From: Burkholderiales bacterium
GTDB taxonomy: Bacteria > Pseudomonadota > Gammaproteobacteria > Burkholderiales > Burkholderiaceae_C
Direction of reading: 5' to 3'
Length of the DNA stretch: 40,500 nt
Assembly (NCBI GenBank): GCA_019509985.1
Contig: JAEKLF010000076.1
Span: 1 to 40,500 of the forward strand
The notes beneath the pieces were generated by a model, which was not told where the DNA came from, did not search any database, and saw nothing but the letters and a program-made list of their open reading frames with translations. Numbering within the stretch: position 1 is the stretch's first letter; every line of letters starts with the position of its first letter. A program made the position numbers and the translations under genes. Shown piece after piece: positions 20,809 through 30,524 of this stretch.

Positions 20809-22553
20809 CAGGCGGACGTCGTGTCGCCGGCAGCAGGCCGGCGCGGCGCGGGCGTGCGCGGGCCAACAGCGCCGGGCGCCAGCAGGCGCTGCGGCGGCGC
20901 GTCGGCGACGAGGCGGCCGCGCTCCAGTACCAGCACGCGGTCGCAGATCTGAATCAGCTCGGCGCTGTGCGTGGCGACGATGACGCAGCGTCCCTCCTTC
21001 CACCCGGGCAGCGCCGCGAGAAAGCCTTCCTGGGCCTGCCGATCCAGGCCCAGCGTGGGTTCGTCCAACAGCATCAGGTCCGAAGTCTGGTGCAGTACGC
21101 GCGCCAACGCCAGCATCTGCCGCTGCCCGCCCGACAGCCCCGCACCGTTGGAACCCAACTCGGTGTTCAGGCCCAGCTCGCCGCGGTCCAGCTGCGGGCC
21201 CAGGCCGGCGACGCGCAAGGTGCGCAGCAACTCAGCCTCACGGCTGCCGCCCTCGCTCGGCGCCACCACCTCCTGCAGCCGCCCGGCCAGGAAACCCGGC
21301 TCCTGAGGCTTGTAGGCCACGGCGCCAGCCAGCCAGCGCCGCGTCAGATCGTCCGCCACGACGCGCCCGCCGAGCGCGAACTGGCCCGAGGTGGGCACCA
21401 GATGGCCCGCGAACAGTCGCAGCAACGTCGACTTGCCGGCGCCCGAGCTGCCGACCACAGCGACCAGTTCGCCCGGCTTCAGCGTCAGGTTGAGGTCGGT
21501 CAGCACGGGCGGCCGGTCCGGGTAGGCAAAGCCGACGCCGGCCAGGCGCACGCCCTCGGCCGCTGCGGCGCCTAATGGGCCGATCTGCCCGCCGGCCTCG
21601 TGTCCTGGCGGCGTCGCCGCATCCAACGCCACGGTCTGGGCCATGTCGCGCAGCGCACGCAGGAACTCCTGCCAGCGCAGCATCACAGGCGCGAACAGGC
21701 AAATAGAACTCACCAGGCGCCCGCCCAGCATCGTCGTGGAGATGAGCCCACCGACGCTGAGAGCCTGAGCTTCGATGCGGTAGACGCCGGCCACCAGCGT
21801 CAGCACGGTGCAGGCCGACATGCCCACCGGCAGCAACTGCTGGCTGACCTGCTGCCAGACCCTGGCCCTGGACGCCGCGCGTGCGGCGGTGGCCGAGGGC
21901 TCGCGCAGTCCTCGCTCGGCCACGCGTGCGGCGGCGACGGACATGACACTTTCGCGGGCGATCAGCACGTCCACGAGCCAGGACAGCTTGGTGCTGGATG
22001 CTTGCGTCGCCACGCGCGAGCGGCGCGCGGCGGCGGCCTGCAGCACACCGCCGGCTGCAAGCAGCAGCACGCCCATGCCGATGGGAATCAGCACCAGCGG
22101 CCCGGCGATGACGGCCACTACGATGGCGAACAGTAGCGCGAACGGCACGTCGGCTAGCGGCAACAGGAACTGGGCGGACAGCACGTCGCGCGTCGCGCCG
22201 AGCTCACGATAGCGCGACAACAGCGTGCCGATGGCCAACGGGCGCGAGGCCGGCGCTGCCAGCACGCCGCGCAGCAAGCGTTCGTCCAGATGCATGTCCC
22301 AGCGTGCGCCGGCGTGCTCAACGAGCAGCACGCGCGACAGGCGTAGCACGAGCTCCAGCGCGAACAACAGCGCCATGCCCAGCGCAAGCGCCCAAAGCGT
22401 CTCGTGCAGCTCGTTGCCGACCGCCTTGTCGTAGACCAGCATCGAGAACAGCGGCAACGTCAACACGAAGGCGTTGACCAGCAGGCTCGCGATCGCCAGA
22501 TCGGCCAGGTGTCGCCGATTCGCACGGAGGAACAGCAGGATCGAATCTCGCAT
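20808..22553 (-). CDS. Type I secretion ABC transporter (HlyB/PrtD-like, permease plus ATPase)
   Basis: The product is 581 residues. The N-terminal half is a membrane domain with about six helices (about 15-300). The C-terminal half is an ATPase. It carries Walker A GSSGAGKST (368-376), Q-loop Gln417, signature LSGGQ (473-477), Walker B LMLLDE (493-498) and the H-loop His529. There is no N-terminal C39 peptidase-like domain, so in length and layout it matches PrtD-type exporters rather than HlyB- or LapB-type ones. It heads the operon and should power export of the giant RTX protein. The C-terminal 30 residues are proline- and arginine-rich and look like an unstructured tail. No strong ribosome site is visible before ATG 22553. 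Confidence 0.95.
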   Translation of the reverse strand: MRDSILLFLRANRRHLADLAIASLLVNAFVLTLPLFSMLVYDKAVGNELHETLWALALGMALLFALELVLRLSRVLLVEHAGARWDMHLDERLLRGVLAAPASRPLAIGTLLSRYRELGATRDVLSAQFLLPLADVPFALLFAIVVAVIAGPLVLIPIGMGVLLLAAGGVLQAAAARRSRVATQASSTKLSWLVDVLIARESVMSVAAARVAERGLREPSATAARAASRARVWQQVSQQLLPVGMSACTVLTLVAGVYRIEAQALSVGGLISTTMLGGRLVSSICLFAPVMLRWQEFLRALRDMAQTVALDAATPPGHEAGGQIGPLGAAAAEGVRLAGVGFAYPDRPPVLTDLNLTLKPGELVAVVGSSGAGKSTLLRLFAGHLVPTSGQFALGGRVVADDLTRRWLAGAVAYKPQEPGFLAGRLQEVVAPSEGGSREAELLRTLRVAGLGPQLDRGELGLNTELGSNGAGLSGGQRQMLALARVLHQTSDLMLLDEPTLGLDRQAQEGFLAALPGWKEGRCVIVATHSAELIQICDRVLVLERGRLVADAPPQRLLAPGAVGPRTPAPRRPAAGDTTSA

Positions 22554-22866
22554 GCGTCAGTAGAGACTCGTACTTCACGCTGGCGAACAATGAACCAGGC
22601 GGGATGGAGAAAGAGTAGCCAGCAGGTGAGTCGATGATATCTGCGCGGTCAAGCGCAGGACTGGAGGAAAACGCTGCCAAAAGCCTTGCTGTTGCCGAGT
22701 CCGACGGACGTTGGCGTACCTTTTCGTGCCGCCTGATGCCGACTCCGAGCCCCCTTCCGGGGCGAGAACATCGGGCGCTGCTGCGGCGGTGCTGAAAGCG
22801 GCCGGCCTTTGCGTGAAGGGCACAGGTACCTCCCGGCGCCAATCCATGCCGGGGACAATCGCCGCC
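22554..22866. other. Divergent intergenic region between the secretion operon and the acyltransferase gene
   Basis: This gap of about 310 bases must hold the promoters for both directions. I see no convincing -35/-10 pair. A TTGACC hexamer on the minus strand near 22647-22652 has no good -10 partner. A weak GCCCC/GGGGC inverted repeat lies at 22749-22763. Confidence 0.4.
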
Positions 22867-23457
22867 ATGCACCGTACGATCTTCACGACTCCGGGAGTCA
22901 ACACCTTGCTGCGGGGCCTCTCCATCGTCTGGCTGAAGCTGGCCGGCTGGACGGTTCAAGGTGTGCTGCCGCAGGAGGCGCGCAAGAGCGTCTTCATCGC
23001 TGCGCCGCACACGAGCAACTGGGACCTGCCCTACACGCTGTTTGCCGCCTTCGTGCTGCGGCTCACGCCCTACTGGATGGGCAAGGCCTCGATCTTCAAG
23101 TTCCCGTTCGGCGGGCTCATGCGCTGGCTCGGCGGCATCCCGGTGGAGCGCAGCAAGTCCAGCAACCTCGTCGCCGCCTCAGCCGAGGCACTGCAGGCCG
23201 CGGACGGGCCGGTGCAGCTCATCGTGCCGCCCGAGGGCACGCGCAGCAAGACGATCTACTGGAAGACGGGTTTCTATTGGATCGCCGTCACCGCCAAGCT
23301 GCCCATCGTCATGGCGCACATGGACTATCCGCGCAAGCTGGTCGGCCTGGGCCCGTTGTTCCGGCCCACCGGCGACGTCGACGCCGACATGGCCGAGATC
23401 AAGCGCTACTACGCGCAGTACAAGGGCAGGAACTCAGACCAGTTCACGCACGAATAG
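22867..23457 (+). CDS. Lysophospholipid (1-acylglycerol-3-phosphate) acyltransferase-like protein
   Basis: The product is 196 residues from ATG 22867, with GGGGA upstream; an in-frame ATG at 22846 is possible. The PlsC-family motifs are present: the catalytic HX4D motif HTSNWD (His48, Asp53), a [19 protein letters not shown] region corresponding to motif II, and PEGTRS (122-127). Members transfer fatty acyl groups to lysophospholipids or related acceptors at the inner membrane. The short length and lack of extra membrane helices put it with small stand-alone members of the family, whose precise acceptor cannot be told from sequence. It is divergent from the secretion operon and probably monocistronic. 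Confidence 0.9.
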   Translation: MHRTIFTTPGVNTLLRGLSIVWLKLAGWTVQGVLPQEARKSVFIAAPHTSNWDLPYTLFAAFVLRLTPYWMGKASIFKFPFGGLMRWLGGIPVERSKSSNLVAASAEALQAADGPVQLIVPPEGTRSKTIYWKTGFYWIAVTAKLPIVMAHMDYPRKLVGLGPLFRPTGDVDADMAEIKRYYAQYKGRNSDQFTHE

Positions 23458-23522
23458 ACGAGCCCCTCGCCCAGTCTCGCGCCGCTGAACGCGGGCGGGT
23501 CTGGTCGGTCCCCCGAGGGGAC

Positions 23523-23559
23523 GGCGATGTTCACGGCGTTGAGCCGCGAACACATCGCC
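23523..23559. repeat. Intergenic inverted repeat (possible terminator-like hairpin)
   Basis: The 8-base arms GGCGATGT (23523-23530) and ACATCGCC (23552-23559) pair perfectly. Inside them TCACGGC and GCCGCGA pair with one mismatch. There is no T-run, so factor-independent termination is doubtful. A CCCCGAGGGGACG motif lies immediately upstream. Confidence 0.5.
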
Positions 23560-23633
23560 ATCGCGGGCCGGCTTGGGAGCGGCCCGGCGCTCGGCCCGAA
23601 TACCGAAACTACCTACTTCGCAAAGTGCAGCCC

Positions 23634-23873
23634 ATGCCAACCAACCTGTCCAAAGACCCGCTGCATGGCCTCACGCTGGAGGCCATCGTGACCGCGCTGG
23701 TCGAGCATTTCGGCTGGGCCGAACTGGGCCAGCGCATCGCCATCAAATGCTTCCAGGTCGACCCCAGCGTGGCGTCGAGCCTGAAGTTCCTGCGCAAGAC
23801 GCCCTGGGCACGCGCCAAGGTGGAGAGCCTCTACCTGTTCATGCGGCGCGAGCAAAGCCGCGCCGCGCGGTAG
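23634..23873 (+). CDS. VF530-family (DUF2132) small protein
   Basis: The product is 79 residues from ATG 23634. It matches the VF530/DUF2132 family over nearly its whole length, with the conserved [21 protein letters not shown] opening split here by normal variation, a [20 protein letters not shown] core and a [11 protein letters not shown] end. The family is annotated as DNA-binding on structural grounds, and its biological role is unknown. It is small, soluble and mostly helical. It lies about 180 bases after the acyltransferase gene and ends 5 bases before the minE stop on the other strand, so the two converge. Confidence 0.88.
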   Translation: MPTNLSKDPLHGLTLEAIVTALVEHFGWAELGQRIAIKCFQVDPSVASSLKFLRKTPWARAKVESLYLFMRREQSRAAR

Positions 23874-23878
23874 AGACG

Positions 23879-24142
23879 TTAGCGCCCGCCGGTTTCCGGA
23901 AGTTCGATCTTCACCTCGAGCACCTCCAGGTCACCCTGGCGCTCCATGTGGACCTTGATGTCGTCGGGGTTGATCGACACGTATTTGCTGATGACGGCCA
24001 CCAGCTCCCGCTGCAGTTGCGGCAGGTAGTCGGGGCTGGAGCTGCGGCCGTTGCGCTCGTGGGCGAGGATGAGCTGCAGCCGCTCCTTGGCGACGCTGGC
24101 CGAGCTCTTCTTTTCACCGAGGAAGAAGTTCAGGAATCCCAT
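23879..24142 (-). CDS. minE: Cell division topological specificity factor MinE
   Basis: The product is 87 residues, the usual MinE length. The start at 24142 is supported by GAAGGGAG about 8 bases upstream. The N-terminal membrane-targeting and MinD-binding segment [14 protein letters not shown] and the following [13 protein letters not shown] helix are intact. The C-terminal topological-specificity domain includes [13 protein letters not shown] and [19 protein letters not shown]. MinE stimulates MinD ATPase and drives pole-to-pole oscillation that keeps the division inhibitor MinC from midcell. It starts 13 bases after minD. Confidence 0.97.
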   Translation of the reverse strand: MGFLNFFLGEKKSSASVAKERLQLILAHERNGRSSSPDYLPQLQRELVAVISKYVSINPDDIKVHMERQGDLEVLEVKIELPETGGR

Positions 24143-24155
24143 CGCGTGGCTCCCT

Positions 24156-24971
24156 TCACTTCGCACCGAAGACGCGCTTGAACCAGCTTGGCTTCACGGC
24201 CTCGGTGAAGCGCATCGGCTTGTCTTCGCCGAGAAAGCGCGCGACGACGTCCTTGTAGGCTTCGGCCACGTCGGTGTCGGCGAGGTGGATGGCCGGCGTG
24301 CCCTGATTGGAGGCCTGCAGCACGCTTTCGCTCTCGGGGATGACACCGATCAGCGGCGTGCGCAGGATCTCGTGGATGTCGTCCAGGCTCAGCATCTGGC
24401 CGCCTTCGACCCGGTTCGGGTTGTAGCGCGTGATGAGCAGGTGCTCCTTGACCGGGTCGCCGCCTTCGATGGCGCGCTTGGTCTTGCTGGACAGCATGCC
24501 CAGGATGCGGTCGCTGTCGCGCACCGAGGAGACCTCGGGGTTGGTCACGACCAGCGCTTCGTCGGCGTAGTGCATGGCCATCAGCGCGCCGGTCTCGATG
24601 CCGGCCGGCGAGTCGCAGACGATGTAGTCGAACTCCATCGCCTTCAGCTCGTTGAGCACGCGCTCCACGCCTTCCTGCTTCAGCGCGTCCTTGTCGCGCG
24701 TCTGCGAGGCGGCCAGGATGTAGAGCTTGTCGAGCTGCTTGTCCTTGATCAGCGCCTGGGTCAGCTTGATCTCTTCGTTGACGACGTTGATCAGGTCGTA
24801 GACGACGCGGCGCTCGACGCCCATGATCAGGTCGAGGTTGCGCAGGCCGACGTCGAAGTCGATGACGCAGGTCTTGAGGCCACGCATGGCGAGGCCGGTG
24901 GCGAAGCTCGCGCTGGTGGTGGTCTTGCCGACCCCGCCCTTGCCGGAGGTGACGACGACGATCTTGGTCAT
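24156..24971 (-). CDS. minD: Septum site-determining protein MinD
   Basis: The product is 271 residues. It has the deviant Walker A motif with GKGGVGKTT (about 10-18), the [14 protein letters not shown] motif, a DSPAG motif and the amphipathic C-terminal membrane-targeting helix (WFKRVFG near the end). MinD is a ParA-like ATPase that binds the inner membrane in its ATP form and recruits MinC. It lies between minC and minE in the standard betaproteobacterial order. Confidence 0.98.
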   Translation of the reverse strand: MTKIVVVTSGKGGVGKTTTSASFATGLAMRGLKTCVIDFDVGLRNLDLIMGVERRVVYDLINVVNEEIKLTQALIKDKQLDKLYILAASQTRDKDALKQEGVERVLNELKAMEFDYIVCDSPAGIETGALMAMHYADEALVVTNPEVSSVRDSDRILGMLSSKTKRAIEGGDPVKEHLLITRYNPNRVEGGQMLSLDDIHEILRTPLIGVIPESESVLQASNQGTPAIHLADTDVAEAYKDVVARFLGEDKPMRFTEAVKPSWFKRVFGAK

Positions 24972-25006
24972 CTGGAGCTTTCCTGTTCGTTCAGTTCAAT
25001 CGGGGT

Positions 25007-25840
25007 TCAGAAGCCGAGCGGCTGCATCAGCAGCTTCTCGCCATCGAGCAAGACCTGCGCCGGCTTGCCCGCCACGTCGGCCGGCAGCGGGTTCTCGGTC
25101 GTGCGGTAGATGCCGGCAATCGACAGCAACTCCGCTTCCAGGCTGTGCGCGTAGATGCGCGCCGACGTGTCGCCGCGTGCGCCGGCGATGGCCTTGCCGC
25201 GCAGCGGCGCGTAGACATGCACGCTGCCGTCGGCGATGACCTCGGCGCCGTGGTTGACAAGGGCCAGCACGACCAGGTCGCCGCCCTTGGCGTAGATGCG
25301 CTGGCCAGAGCGCAGCGGCTTGTCGATGACCAGCGTCGGCGCTGGTGCGGCGGGCTTCTCGATGATCTTCTCGACGGTGATCTCGCGCACCACTTCGCGC
25401 ACCTTCTCAGTGGGCACGGCGGCGGCTCGCTCGGCGACGGGCTCGTCGGCGGCATCGGCCAGGCCCAGCTCGTGGGCCAGCGCGAGTTCCTCGGCCGTTG
25501 CACCGGCGACGGCGACGGGCTGAAGCTGGCTGGCGCGCAGCATCGCGACGATGGCCGCCAGGTCGACCGGCGCGGGGCCGTCCAGTGCGAGTGGCGCCTG
25601 GCCTTCGACCGGCGCAACGGCCGGCGCCGCGGCGCGCGGCACGCCACTCAGGTCGATGACGACGGGTTCATGCTCGAACCCTCCCTGGCCGGCACGCTGC
25701 GCCCAGTCGGCAGCGATCTCGGCCATGTCGGCGCTGTGCAGCACCAGGCCCAGCAGGCTGAAGCGGCGCGACTTCAATTCGAACGTGCCAGCGCGCGAAG
25801 CGCTCTTGCGACCGCCGCTCTCCCTCGTCAAATCCGCCAT
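25007..25840 (-). CDS. minC: Septum site-determining protein MinC
   Basis: The product is 277 residues from ATG 25840, chosen because the conserved N-terminal domain begins shortly after; upstream in-frame codons look non-coding. The N-terminal domain (about 15-120, with [20 protein letters not shown]) inhibits FtsZ assembly. A long Ala/Pro/Glu linker (about 120-175) follows. The C-terminal domain (about 175-277) forms the beta-helix that binds MinD and FtsZ and contains [18 protein letters not shown] and the [13 protein letters not shown] motif. It is the first gene of minCDE. Confidence 0.96.
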   Translation of the reverse strand: MADLTRESGGRKSASRAGTFELKSRRFSLLGLVLHSADMAEIAADWAQRAGQGGFEHEPVVIDLSGVPRAAAPAVAPVEGQAPLALDGPAPVDLAAIVAMLRASQLQPVAVAGATAEELALAHELGLADAADEPVAERAAAVPTEKVREVVREITVEKIIEKPAAPAPTLVIDKPLRSGQRIYAKGGDLVVLALVNHGAEVIADGSVHVYAPLRGKAIAGARGDTSARIYAHSLEAELLSIAGIYRTTENPLPADVAGKPAQVLLDGEKLLMQPLGF

Positions 25841-26455
25841 CTGCGCCCCATGCCCCGATACCGCCGCTGCAAAAGGCCGCGAGTTTAGCCGCCGCCCCCG
25901 AGCCGCCTTCTTGGGGACTGCCCCCAAAGGCGCCGCGCGATGGCGCCACAAAAACGGGCAAAGCAGGCTCAGCGGTGGCCGATCAAGCACTTAGCTCTGC
26001 TGTCGGCAACCGGCCCACAGACTTGTCCACAGTTGGCGGGGATAAACGACCTGCCGATGTCATCCAGACCCGTGACATCCGTCCGCTGCGGCTTGACTTA
26101 TCCCCATATCTGACACGCGTCAAGTCTTTTGGACCCTGAGGCGCGCCGCCGGCCCGAGGCGCGCGACCACAACGCTAAGTCATTGATTCATATAGCCGAC
26201 TCGGCGCTGCTCAAAAAACTGGCAACCTAAGCGGAGCCGCATCACACAAGGGCTTGGCGGCGATGGAGGGCGGTTCTCCACAAAGTTTTCCACAGACTCG
26301 GTGGATAGCTTCCGGAAGTGTTACGAATCAGTGACTTAGCCGCCTTCCTTGAGGCGTTCTGTAGCTTTCATTGCCAAGTGGGGGGCCGTGACGCCGGAGG
26401 CAGCGGGTTACATTGGACGTTGCCCGCGCGTGCGGGCGCTCCCAGGAGACCGCCC
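25841..26455. other. Long intergenic region with DnaA-box-like nonamers
   Basis: This gap of about 615 bases separates the divergent minC and small-protein genes. No protein-coding stretch is convincing. The middle is less GC-rich than its surroundings. Its notable content is a set of nonamers close to the DnaA box, listed separately. It must also contain the minC promoter. Confidence 0.6.
26023..26294 (+). promoter_or_regulatory. Cluster of four DnaA-box-like nonamers
   Basis: Four nonamers differ from TTATCCACA at one base: TTGTCCACA (26023-26031), TTATCCCCA (26098-26106), TTCTCCACA (26274-26282) and TTTTCCACA (26286-26294). The last fits the relaxed consensus TTWTNCACA. Weaker copies lie on the other strand at 26037-26045 and near 26299-26307. 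The strong copies are all in the same direction. DnaA binding is inferred from similarity only. Confidence 0.45.
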
Positions 26456-26638
26456 TTGGCCACCCCGAACTACAGCTATGAGAAACGCCAGCGCGAACTG
26501 GCCAAGAAACGCAAGGCCGAAGAAAAGCGCCAGCGCAAGCTGAGCGGCAAGCCGGACGAACCGGACAGCCCTGACGAACCTCAGGCCGATGGCGAGGCCG
26601 CGCCTGCCCCCACCGACCCCGCTGCACCGCAAACCTAA
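26456..26638 (+). CDS. Small basic conserved hypothetical protein
   Basis: The product is 60 residues from TTG 26456, with AGGAGA about 7 bases upstream. Starting upstream at 26318 would add a region without coding character. The N-terminal half ([20 protein letters not shown]) is strongly basic and helical. The C-terminal half is acidic and rich in Pro and Ala. Proteins with this opening occur widely in Burkholderiales as unnamed short proteins. No function is known to me. It lies 43 bases before metG and may be cotranscribed with it. Confidence 0.75.
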   Translation: MATPNYSYEKRQRELAKKRKAEEKRQRKLSGKPDEPDSPDEPQADGEAAPAPTDPAAPQT

Positions 26639-26681
26639 AATCCGCCGTTTCCCTTCTCGCCAGCCTCGTTCCGCCGCGCCC

Positions 26682-28727
26682 ATGCCCCGCCAGCTCTTCG
26701 TCACCACTGCCCTGCCCTATGCGAACGCCGGTTTCCACATCGGCCACATCATGGAGTACACCCAGGCCGACATCTGGGTTCGCTACCAGCGCATGGCGGG
26801 CTCGCAGGTGCACTTCGTCTGCGCGGACGATGCCCACGGCGCGCCGATCATGATCGCGGCCCAGAAGGCCGGCAAGACACCCCAGGACTTCGTCGCCGGC
26901 ATCGCCGCCGGCCGCAGGCAATACCTGGACGGCTTCCACATCAGCTTCGACAACTGGCACTCGACCGACGGCCCAGAGAACCATGAACTCTCCAAGTCCG
27001 TCTACCTCGCGCTGCGCCACAACGAACTGATCTCGACCAAGACCATCGAGCAGTTCTTCGACCCGGACAAGGCCATGTTCCTGCCGGACCGCTTCATCAA
27101 GGGCGAATGCCCCAAGTGCGGCGCGAAGGACCAGTACGGCGACTCCTGCGAGGTCTGCGGCGCCGTCTACGCGCCCACCGAGCTGAAGAACCCCTACTCC
27201 GTGCTGTCCGGCGCGACGCCGGTGCTGAAGACCAGCGAGCACTATTTCTTCAAGCTCAGCGATCCGCGCTGCGTCGACTTCCTGACGCAATGGACCCAGG
27301 AGGCCGGCCGCCTGCAGCCCGAGGTGCTGAACAAGATCCGCGAGTGGTTCGAGCCCGACGAAGAGGGCAACAACCGCCTCAGCGACTGGGACATCAGCCG
27401 CGACGCGCCTTATTTCGGCATCGAGATCCCCGACGCGCCGGGCAAGTACTTCTACGTCTGGCTGGACGCCCCCATCGGCTACCTGGCCTCGCTGAAGAAC
27501 TACTTCGGCAAGACCGGGAAGGATTTCGACGCCTTCATGGCCGATGAGTCGGTGGAGCAGATCCACTTCATCGGCAAGGACATCACCTACTTCCACACGC
27601 TGTTCTGGCCGGCCATGCTGCATTTCAGCGGCCGCAAGACGCCCAACCACGTCTTCGTGCACGGCTTCATGACCGTCAACGGCGGCGAGAAGATGAGCAA
27701 GAGCCGCGGCACCGGCCTGGACCCGCTGAAGTACCTGAGCCTGGGCCTGAACGCCGAATGGCTGCGCTACTACATCGCCGCCAAGCTCAACGCCAAGGTC
27801 GAGGACATCGACTTCAACCCCGAGGACTTCGCGGCCCGCGTCAACAGCGACCTGGTCGGCAAGTTCATCAACATCGCGTCACGCGCGGCCGGCTTCCTGG
27901 GCAAGCGCTTCGACGGCCACCTGAGTGCCGACCTCGGCGTCGAAGGCCGCACGCTGCTGGACACTTTGCGCGCCCACAGTGGCACCATCGCGGAGTTGTA
28001 CGAGACGCGCGAGTTCGGCAAGGCGCTGCGCGAGATCATGGCGCTGGCCGACAAGGTCAACGAGTTCGTCGACCAGCACAAGCCCTGGGAGCTGGCCAAG
28101 CAGGAGGGCATGAATGCCGCGCTGCACGATGTCTGCAGCGTCTGCATCGAGGCCTTCCGCCTGTTGACCCTCTACCTCAAGCCCGTGCTGCCGGCGCTGG
28201 CCGCGCAGGTCGAGGCCTTCCTGAAGATCGATCCGCTGCAGTGGAAAGACAGCGCCCGCGCGCTCGGTGGCCACCGCATCGGCGCCTACCAGCACCTGAT
28301 GCAGCGGGTGGACCTGGCCAAGGTCGAACTGCTGTTCGAAGCCCCGGCCGCACCCAAGGTCCAGCCCGGCGGCGAAGACATCGCTGCTGAAATCAAGATC
28401 GATGACTTCGCCAAGGTCGACCTGCGCATCGCCAGGATCGTCAAGGCCGAGCACGTCGAGGGCTCGGACAAGCTGCTGCGCCTGACGCTGGATGCCGGCG
28501 AAGGTCGCATGCGCAACGTCTTCAGCGGCATCAAGTCGGCCTACAAGCCCGAAGACCTGGAAGGCAAGCTGACCGTGCTGGTCGCCAACCTGGCGCCACG
28601 CAAGATGAAGTTCGGCCTCAGCGAGGGCATGGTGCTGGCCGCCAGCCACGCCGACGAAAAGGCCAACCCCGGCATCTTCGTGCTGGAGCCCTTCCCAGGC
28701 GCCCAGCCCGGCATGCGGGTGCGTTGA
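26682..28727 (+). CDS. metG: Methionyl-tRNA synthetase
   Basis: The product is 681 residues from ATG 26682. Class I signatures are HIGH (19-22) and KMSKS (337-341). A zinc-binding knuckle has Cys143, Cys146, Cys156 and Cys159. The anticodon-binding domain follows (about 390-545, with the KPWELAKQ motif). A C-terminal tRNA-binding OB domain (about 575-681) contains [20 protein letters not shown]. This is the long, dimeric form. It charges tRNA(Met) with methionine in the cytoplasm. Confidence 0.98.
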   Translation: MPRQLFVTTALPYANAGFHIGHIMEYTQADIWVRYQRMAGSQVHFVCADDAHGAPIMIAAQKAGKTPQDFVAGIAAGRRQYLDGFHISFDNWHSTDGPENHELSKSVYLALRHNELISTKTIEQFFDPDKAMFLPDRFIKGECPKCGAKDQYGDSCEVCGAVYAPTELKNPYSVLSGATPVLKTSEHYFFKLSDPRCVDFLTQWTQEAGRLQPEVLNKIREWFEPDEEGNNRLSDWDISRDAPYFGIEIPDAPGKYFYVWLDAPIGYLASLKNYFGKTGKDFDAFMADESVEQIHFIGKDITYFHTLFWPAMLHFSGRKTPNHVFVHGFMTVNGGEKMSKSRGTGLDPLKYLSLGLNAEWLRYYIAAKLNAKVEDIDFNPEDFAARVNSDLVGKFINIASRAAGFLGKRFDGHLSADLGVEGRTLLDTLRAHSGTIAELYETREFGKALREIMALADKVNEFVDQHKPWELAKQEGMNAALHDVCSVCIEAFRLLTLYLKPVLPALAAQVEAFLKIDPLQWKDSARALGGHRIGAYQHLMQRVDLAKVELLFEAPAAPKVQPGGEDIAAEIKIDDFAKVDLRIARIVKAEHVEGSDKLLRLTLDAGEGRMRNVFSGIKSAYKPEDLEGKLTVLVANLAPRKMKFGLSEGMVLAASHADEKANPGIFVLEPFPGAQPGMRVR

Positions 28728-28860
28728 GCCCCCATGCGCCGAGCAACGCCCCGTTCGCTGCTCGGTCCTTCTCGGCGCCGGCGTTTCATCGCCGAGCACA
28801 ACCACTGCGGACCTCCGGACGCGACCTCGCCCGTCGCGTCGTCGCCACCTCGGAGGTCCC

Positions 28861-30510
28861 ATGCCACTACCCAAGCTCCACCCCTTCCGGCCCCGCGCGC
28901 TTGCACTGCGGTCGGGCTACACGCGTGAGCGCTTCCTCGCCGACCTCGGCGCCGGGCTGACGGTCGGGATCGTCGCGCTGCCGCTGGCGCTGGCTTTCGC
29001 AATCGCATCGGGGTTGCGGCCCGAGCAAGGCCTGGCCACGGCCATCATCGCGGGCTTCCTGATCTCGCTGCTGGGCGGCTCCAGCGTGCAGATCGGCGGC
29101 CCGGCAGGCGCCTTCATCGTCATCGTCTACGGCATCCTGCAGCGCTACGGCCTGGCCAATCTGCTGCTGGCCACCATGGGCGCGGGCCTGCTGCTGTTCG
29201 CGATGGGCGCGCTCAAGCTGGGCGTCCTGGTGCGCTACATCCCGGTGGCCATCGTCACCGGCTTCACCAACGGCATCGCGGTGCTGATCGCACTGGCGCA
29301 GCTCAAGGACGCCCTGGGTCTCTCGCGCGTGCCGATGCCGGCGGACTTCTTCGGCCAGATCGGCGTGCTCAGCGCGCACGCGATCGGCTTCAATCCGTGG
29401 GCCGTCGCGATGTCCGCCGCCGCGATGGCCATCGTGCTGGTCTGGCCCAAGAACATCGGCCAGCAGGCGCTGAGTGGCGTGCGACGCTGGATGGCCTTGC
29501 TGCCCAGCACCGTCATCGCGCTGGTGGGCGCGACGCTGGCAACCGCGCTGCTGCAATTGCCGCTGGAGACCATCGGCAGCCGCTTCGGCGGCATCCCGCA
29601 GGCCCTACCCGCACTGGCCTGGCCCGATGTGAGCTGGGACGGCCTGCGCCAGCTCGTCATCCCCACGCTGACGCTGGCCCTGCTCGGAGCCATCGAGTCG
29701 CTGCTCTGCGCCCGCGTGGCCGACAAGCTCACGCCCGGCCTGCCCCGTCATGACCCCAACCAGGAGCTGATGGCCCAGGGCGTGGCCAACTTGGTCGCCC
29801 CTCTGTTTGGTGGCATGCCCGCCACCGGCACCATCGCGCGCACGGTCACCAACATCCGCGCCGGCGGCAGCAGCCCGGTGGCGGGCATGGTGCACGCGGC
29901 CACCTTGCTCGTCATCCTGCTCGCCGCTGCGCCGCTGGCCGCGCATGTGCCGCTGGCCGCACTGTCTGGCATCCTGCTGGTCGTCGCATGGAACATGGGC
30001 GACTGGCATGAGTTCGCGCGCCTGCGGCGCTTCAACTTCACCTACCGTACGCTGCTGGTGGGCACCTTCACGCTCACGGTCGTGACCGACCTGACCGTGG
30101 CGGTCGAGGTGGGACTGATCGCGTCCTGCGTCTTCTTCGTCTGGCGCATGGGCCAGCTGTTCACGATCAGCCGCTTCGACGCCGGCCCGCTGCCCGAGGG
30201 CGTGGTGGCCTATGAGCTCTATGGCGCGCTGTTCTTCGGCGCCGTCGGCAAGATCGAGGCGCTGCCCGAGCAACTGCCGGCCGGCGCCCGGGCTGTCGTC
30301 TTCGAGATGCACCGCCTCATCGTCATGGATACCTCCGGCATGGAGGCCATGCGCGAACTGCACCGCACGCTGGCCAAACAGGGCGTCACGCTGGTGCTCG
30401 CCCACGTCAACGCCCAACCCCTGGATCTGCTGCGCCGCTCCGGCCTGGCGGCCGAGCTGGGGGAGGCCGCCATCGTGCCGACCATCGCCGATCTAAAATC
30501 ACCAGCTTAG
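28861..30510 (+). CDS. SulP-family anion transporter with STAS domain
   Basis: The product is 549 residues, with GGAGGT a few bases before ATG 28861. The membrane part (about 25-430) has roughly a dozen hydrophobic segments. It carries SulP marks such as GLTVGIVALPLALAFAIASG, GSSVQIGGPAGAF and the GGMPATGTIARTVTNIRAGG motif. A cytoplasmic STAS domain (about 440-545) contains VVFEMHRLIVMDTSGMEAM. SulP proteins carry sulfate, bicarbonate or other anions by sodium or proton coupling. The substrate cannot be told from sequence, and no sulfate or carbonic anhydrase gene is adjacent. Confidence 0.93.
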   Translation: MPLPKLHPFRPRALALRSGYTRERFLADLGAGLTVGIVALPLALAFAIASGLRPEQGLATAIIAGFLISLLGGSSVQIGGPAGAFIVIVYGILQRYGLANLLLATMGAGLLLFAMGALKLGVLVRYIPVAIVTGFTNGIAVLIALAQLKDALGLSRVPMPADFFGQIGVLSAHAIGFNPWAVAMSAAAMAIVLVWPKNIGQQALSGVRRWMALLPSTVIALVGATLATALLQLPLETIGSRFGGIPQALPALAWPDVSWDGLRQLVIPTLTLALLGAIESLLCARVADKLTPGLPRHDPNQELMAQGVANLVAPLFGGMPATGTIARTVTNIRAGGSSPVAGMVHAATLLVILLAAAPLAAHVPLAALSGILLVVAWNMGDWHEFARLRRFNFTYRTLLVGTFTLTVVTDLTVAVEVGLIASCVFFVWRMGQLFTISRFDAGPLPEGVVAYELYGALFFGAVGKIEALPEQLPAGARAVVFEMHRLIVMDTSGMEAMRELHRTLAKQGVTLVLAHVNAQPLDLLRRSGLAAELGEAAIVPTIADLKSPA

Positions 30511-30524
30511 TCAGAGAGACCGAC

